5,370 nt of DNA from Desulfobacterales bacterium (GTDB taxonomy: Bacteria; Desulfobacterota; Desulfobacteria; Desulfobacterales; 4be13), in assembly GCA_029940115.1 (NCBI GenBank), contig JAOZRQ010000376.1:1-5370 (forward strand), in the 5' to 3' direction. The notes under the pieces are model-generated. The model saw only the letters and a program-made list of their open reading frames with translations, was not told the origin of the DNA and ran no database searches. The position numbers and the translations under genes were made by a program. Shown here one piece after another: positions 3,893 to 5,370 of this stretch. Positions within the stretch are counted from its first letter, which is position 1, and every line of letters begins with the position of its first letter.

Positions 3893-4921
3893 ATGCTGAA
3901 TACGATTCAGGATGTGATGAAAGGGTTGAAACCAGGGGAGGCTCAGACTGTGGGCAATATGACCGTCATCCCGTTGATTTCCGATATCGTGGATGACGCC
4001 ATCGCCTCTCCCACTGTGTTGGAAATGGAAACCCGTGACTACGGAACTGTCGTGCTCCATAACACCGGCACGAAGGAGGAGAAGGGACTGACCATCTCTC
4101 CGATGGGAAATTTGGTCATCACCGGGCAGGCTGCACAGAACCATGCGGTCCCGAATATGAAGGTTGTCAAGAAGAGGGAGACCGTCGTATGCGACAATGC
4201 GGCATGTATCCAAGAGAGCCAAGGCGGATTGATCCGAAGGGACCGATATCGCATTATCCTGCTACCCCTAGCCATCCGAGAGGACGCGATAAAGAACCGG
4301 AAAGAGCGTAATCACGGAAAACTATGGGATTCGATCCGCATTTTCAACGAGTCCTTAGGGCTGAATACCATCGGCCATCTCGAATACTTCATCAGCCGAT
4401 ACCGGCAGGAGATGGACGAGTTTGTCGCCCAGTTCGAGGTGGTTCCGGATCAGGTCGGCGCGATCATCCTGATTGACGGGGACGTAGTCGGCATCGAAAG
4501 ATGTCCCAACTATCGCTTCTTCAAAGCTCTGTGGGAGCCGCTGATCCGGGAATGCTACGGGTCCATGAGCATCCAAGTCGCCAAGGAGAGAGGAGATCGG
4601 GTGCCCAAGAACCGTGTCCCGCTGTCTCATAAGGGCGTGAGAACCCTGGGCGATATCCGCGCCGCGCTGGTCAAGGCAAAAGCGGAAGAGGAGAAACGGA
4701 TCAAGGCGGTTGTCAACAGCTTTATCCAGAACAACTTCGACAGGGAGGCGGACGAAGAGACCGCAGGCTTTACAGTGGAGACCCTGTCAAATCCCCAGTT
4801 CAAGGGACAGATGGTGCAGAAGAATGATGTGCCCCTGATGTTCTCCCTTGTGAAGACAAAGGCGTGGATGACGGATCCGAATCTGGAGAAGCTTGCCACG
4901 GCGGATGAATTCAGGATGTAG
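3893..4921 (+). CDS. ARPP-1-like protein (DUF6569-type) with a charged C-terminal extension
   Basis: The 342-residue soluble protein resembles the ARPP-1 domain (ARG and Rhodanese-Phosphatase-superfamily-associated Protein domain), named from prokaryotic conflict-system studies and of unknown biochemistry. The match is by pattern: GNMTVIPL near the N-terminus (21-28), a beta-rich part, GNLVITGQAAQNHAV (72-86) where the family has a G-x-K/Q-QNR-like motif, Cys residues 100 and 105, then LPLAIRE (124-130), LWDSI (144-148), and a closing VGAIILIDGDVVGIERCPNYRFFKALWEPL (188-217) typical of the domain end. Residues 250-342 are a charged, partly helical extension (KAKAEEEKRIKAVV). AAGGGG at 3880-3885 supports the start. 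It is the last gene before the tRNA array resumes; a spacer repeat begins within seven bases of its stop codon. Confidence 0.65.
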   Translation: MLNTIQDVMKGLKPGEAQTVGNMTVIPLISDIVDDAIASPTVLEMETRDYGTVVLHNTGTKEEKGLTISPMGNLVITGQAAQNHAVPNMKVVKKRETVVCDNAACIQESQGGLIRRDRYRIILLPLAIREDAIKNRKERNHGKLWDSIRIFNESLGLNTIGHLEYFISRYRQEMDEFVAQFEVVPDQVGAIILIDGDVVGIERCPNYRFFKALWEPLIRECYGSMSIQVAKERGDRVPKNRVPLSHKGVRTLGDIRAALVKAKAEEEKRIKAVVNSFIQNNFDREADEETAGFTVETLSNPQFKGQMVQKNDVPLMFSLVKTKAWMTDPNLEKLATADEFRM

Positions 4922-4927
4922 ACCATG

Positions 4928-4992
4928 ATAACTACAAGGATGGTTTATAAGAAGGGGTTCTGGCGGTTTGGATTCATTCCGGGCATTGATCA
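4928..4992 (+). repeat. Array spacer repeat, copy 1
   Basis: This repeat starts ATAACTACAAGGATGGTTTA and ends GGGCATTGATCA. It is nearly identical to the copies at 5144 and 5316, differing mainly at TGGCGG for TGGTGG and in the segment before GGGCATT. It begins seven bases after the stop codon of the ARPP-1-like gene and is preceded by ACCATG, like the CCA end of a tRNA. Confidence 0.9.
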
Positions 4993-5012
4993 ATTTCAAT
5001 ACCAATGGACGA

Positions 5013-5044
5013 AGAAACTAAGCTTTTGAAAAAACTTAGTTTCT
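5013..5044 (+). other. Hairpin upstream of tRNA-Tyr
   Basis: AGAAACTAAG (5013-5022) pairs perfectly with CTTAGTTTCT (5035-5044), with further T/A pairing possible inside the loop. No T-run follows, so it is not a simple terminator. It may be a processing structure or part of the precursor leader of the tRNA, whose 5' end is nine bases away. Confidence 0.6.
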
Positions 5045-5053
5045 GAAAGCTTT

Positions 5054-5141
5054 GCGTCGGTAAACCGTAACGGGTAGCGGGCCGGGCTGTAAACCCGGTG
5101 TCATAGTGGCTCTGGTGGTTCAAGTCCATCCCGGCGCACCA
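5054..5141 (+). tRNA. tRNA-Tyr(GTA), slightly aberrant D arm
   Basis: This is a class II tRNA of 88 bases. The acceptor GCGTCGG (5054-5060) pairs fully with CCGGCGC (5131-5137), with one T-G pair. The anticodon stem CCGGG/CCCGG encloses CTGTAAA (anticodon GTA). A long variable region is followed by T stem GGTGG/CCATC around TTCAAGT, discriminator A and encoded CCA (5139-5141). The D arm fits only as CCG/CGG after a four-base joint instead of the usual two, with GGG in the loop. It is probably functional, but the elbow is unusual for a bacterial tyrosine tRNA. Confidence 0.85.
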
Positions 5142-5143
5142 AT

Positions 5144-5209
5144 ATAACTACAAGGATGGTTTATAAGAAGGGGTTCTGGTGGTTTGGATTCGTCTTGGGG
5201 CATTGATCA
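5144..5209 (+). repeat. Array spacer repeat, copy 2
   Basis: This is a 66-base copy of the spacer repeat, starting two bases after the CCA of tRNA-Tyr and ending CATTGATCA. A unique stretch of 21 bases follows before tRNA-Leu. It is identical to copy 3 over all 55 bases visible there. Confidence 0.92.
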
Positions 5210-5230
5210 CAGGGCGACGATCTCAACTAT

Positions 5231-5314
5231 AGGGGAGTGGCGAAATTGGAATACGCGCAAGATTTAGGATCTTGTGCCTCAGGCGTGTGGGTTCGAGTCC
5301 CATCTCCCCTACCA
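5231..5314 (+). tRNA. tRNA-Leu(TAG)
   Basis: This is a complete class II tRNA of 84 bases. The acceptor AGGGGAG/CTCCCCT (5231-5237 with 5304-5310) is perfect. The D arm is GCG/CGC around AAATTGGAATA. The anticodon stem CAAGA/TCTTG encloses TTTAGGA (anticodon TAG). The variable arm forms GCC-TCA-GGC, and the T arm is GTGGG-TTCGAGT-CCCAT. Discriminator A and encoded CCA (5312-5314) are present. It decodes CUN leucine codons. It is the last complete gene in the window. Confidence 0.95.
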
Positions 5315-5315
5315 C

Positions 5316-5370
5316 ATAACTACAAGGATGGTTTATAAGAAGGGGTTCTGGTGGTTTGGATTCGTCTTGG
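5316..5370 (+). repeat. Array spacer repeat, copy 3 (cut by window end)
   Basis: Fifty-five bases match copy 2 exactly, starting one base after the CCA of tRNA-Leu. The window ends before the expected GGCATTGATCA, so another tRNA unit may follow about 40 to 80 bases further on. Confidence 0.9.

Noticed and set aside
4928..5370. CRISPR-like array
   Set aside because: Repeats are about 65 bases, spaced 150 or more bases apart, and the intervening sequences are tRNAs; no cas gene is present.

Overview
The window looks like bacterial accessory DNA. The best guess is a member of the Desulfobacterota (deltaproteobacteria): genes of mixed GC content are separated by many palindromes, and some palindromes sit inside reading frames as the peptide ARFGLANPNR, a habit I associate with large Desulfonema-like genomes. 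That taxonomic guess is inference and moderate at best. Only one strand (+) carries features I can support.

Layout. Positions 1-600 hold no protein gene. They hold a run of tRNA or tRNA-like units: two degraded 3' ends with CCA (20-123 and 122-196), a Glu(TTC)-like tRNA with an eight-base anticodon loop (274-350), and a 108-base RNA candidate with a long terminal stem, a Met-type CAT anticodon arm and an ACCA end (389-496). A rho-independent terminator (538-581) precedes a complete RhtB/LysE-type amino-acid exporter gene (602-1228). Then come two textbook tRNA-Gly genes (TCC, 1329-1404; GCC, 1443-1518) and a degraded Ile(GAT)-like copy (1558-1635). Positions 1640-1960 contain no convincing gene but hold a nested palindromic element.

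A three-gene cluster follows. The first gene encodes a protein with a Cys-rich N-terminus and a von Willebrand factor A (vWA) domain with a complete MIDAS metal site (2077-3489; its 5' end may be frameshifted from a start at 1961). The second is a small membrane-anchored protein (3630-3875). The third is an ARPP-1-like protein (3893-4921). Directly after the third gene the tRNA array resumes: tRNA-Tyr(GTA) at 5054-5141 and tRNA-Leu(TAG) at 5231-5314. These are separated by a near-identical ~65-base spacer repeat present three times, the last copy cut by the window edge, so the array probably continues.

Working model (inference). vWA-MIDAS domains occur in Ro60/Rsr (TROVE) RNA-surveillance proteins, and ARPP-1 is a domain named from studies of prokaryotic conflict systems. 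Together with nine tRNA or tRNA-like units, several with abnormal anticodon loops, extended stems or lost pairing, the locus may be an RNA-based stress, defence or tRNA-surveillance system in which a tRNA/tRNA-like array is the RNA component. Simple co-location of a chromosomal or phage-derived tRNA cluster with unrelated genes is the main alternative.
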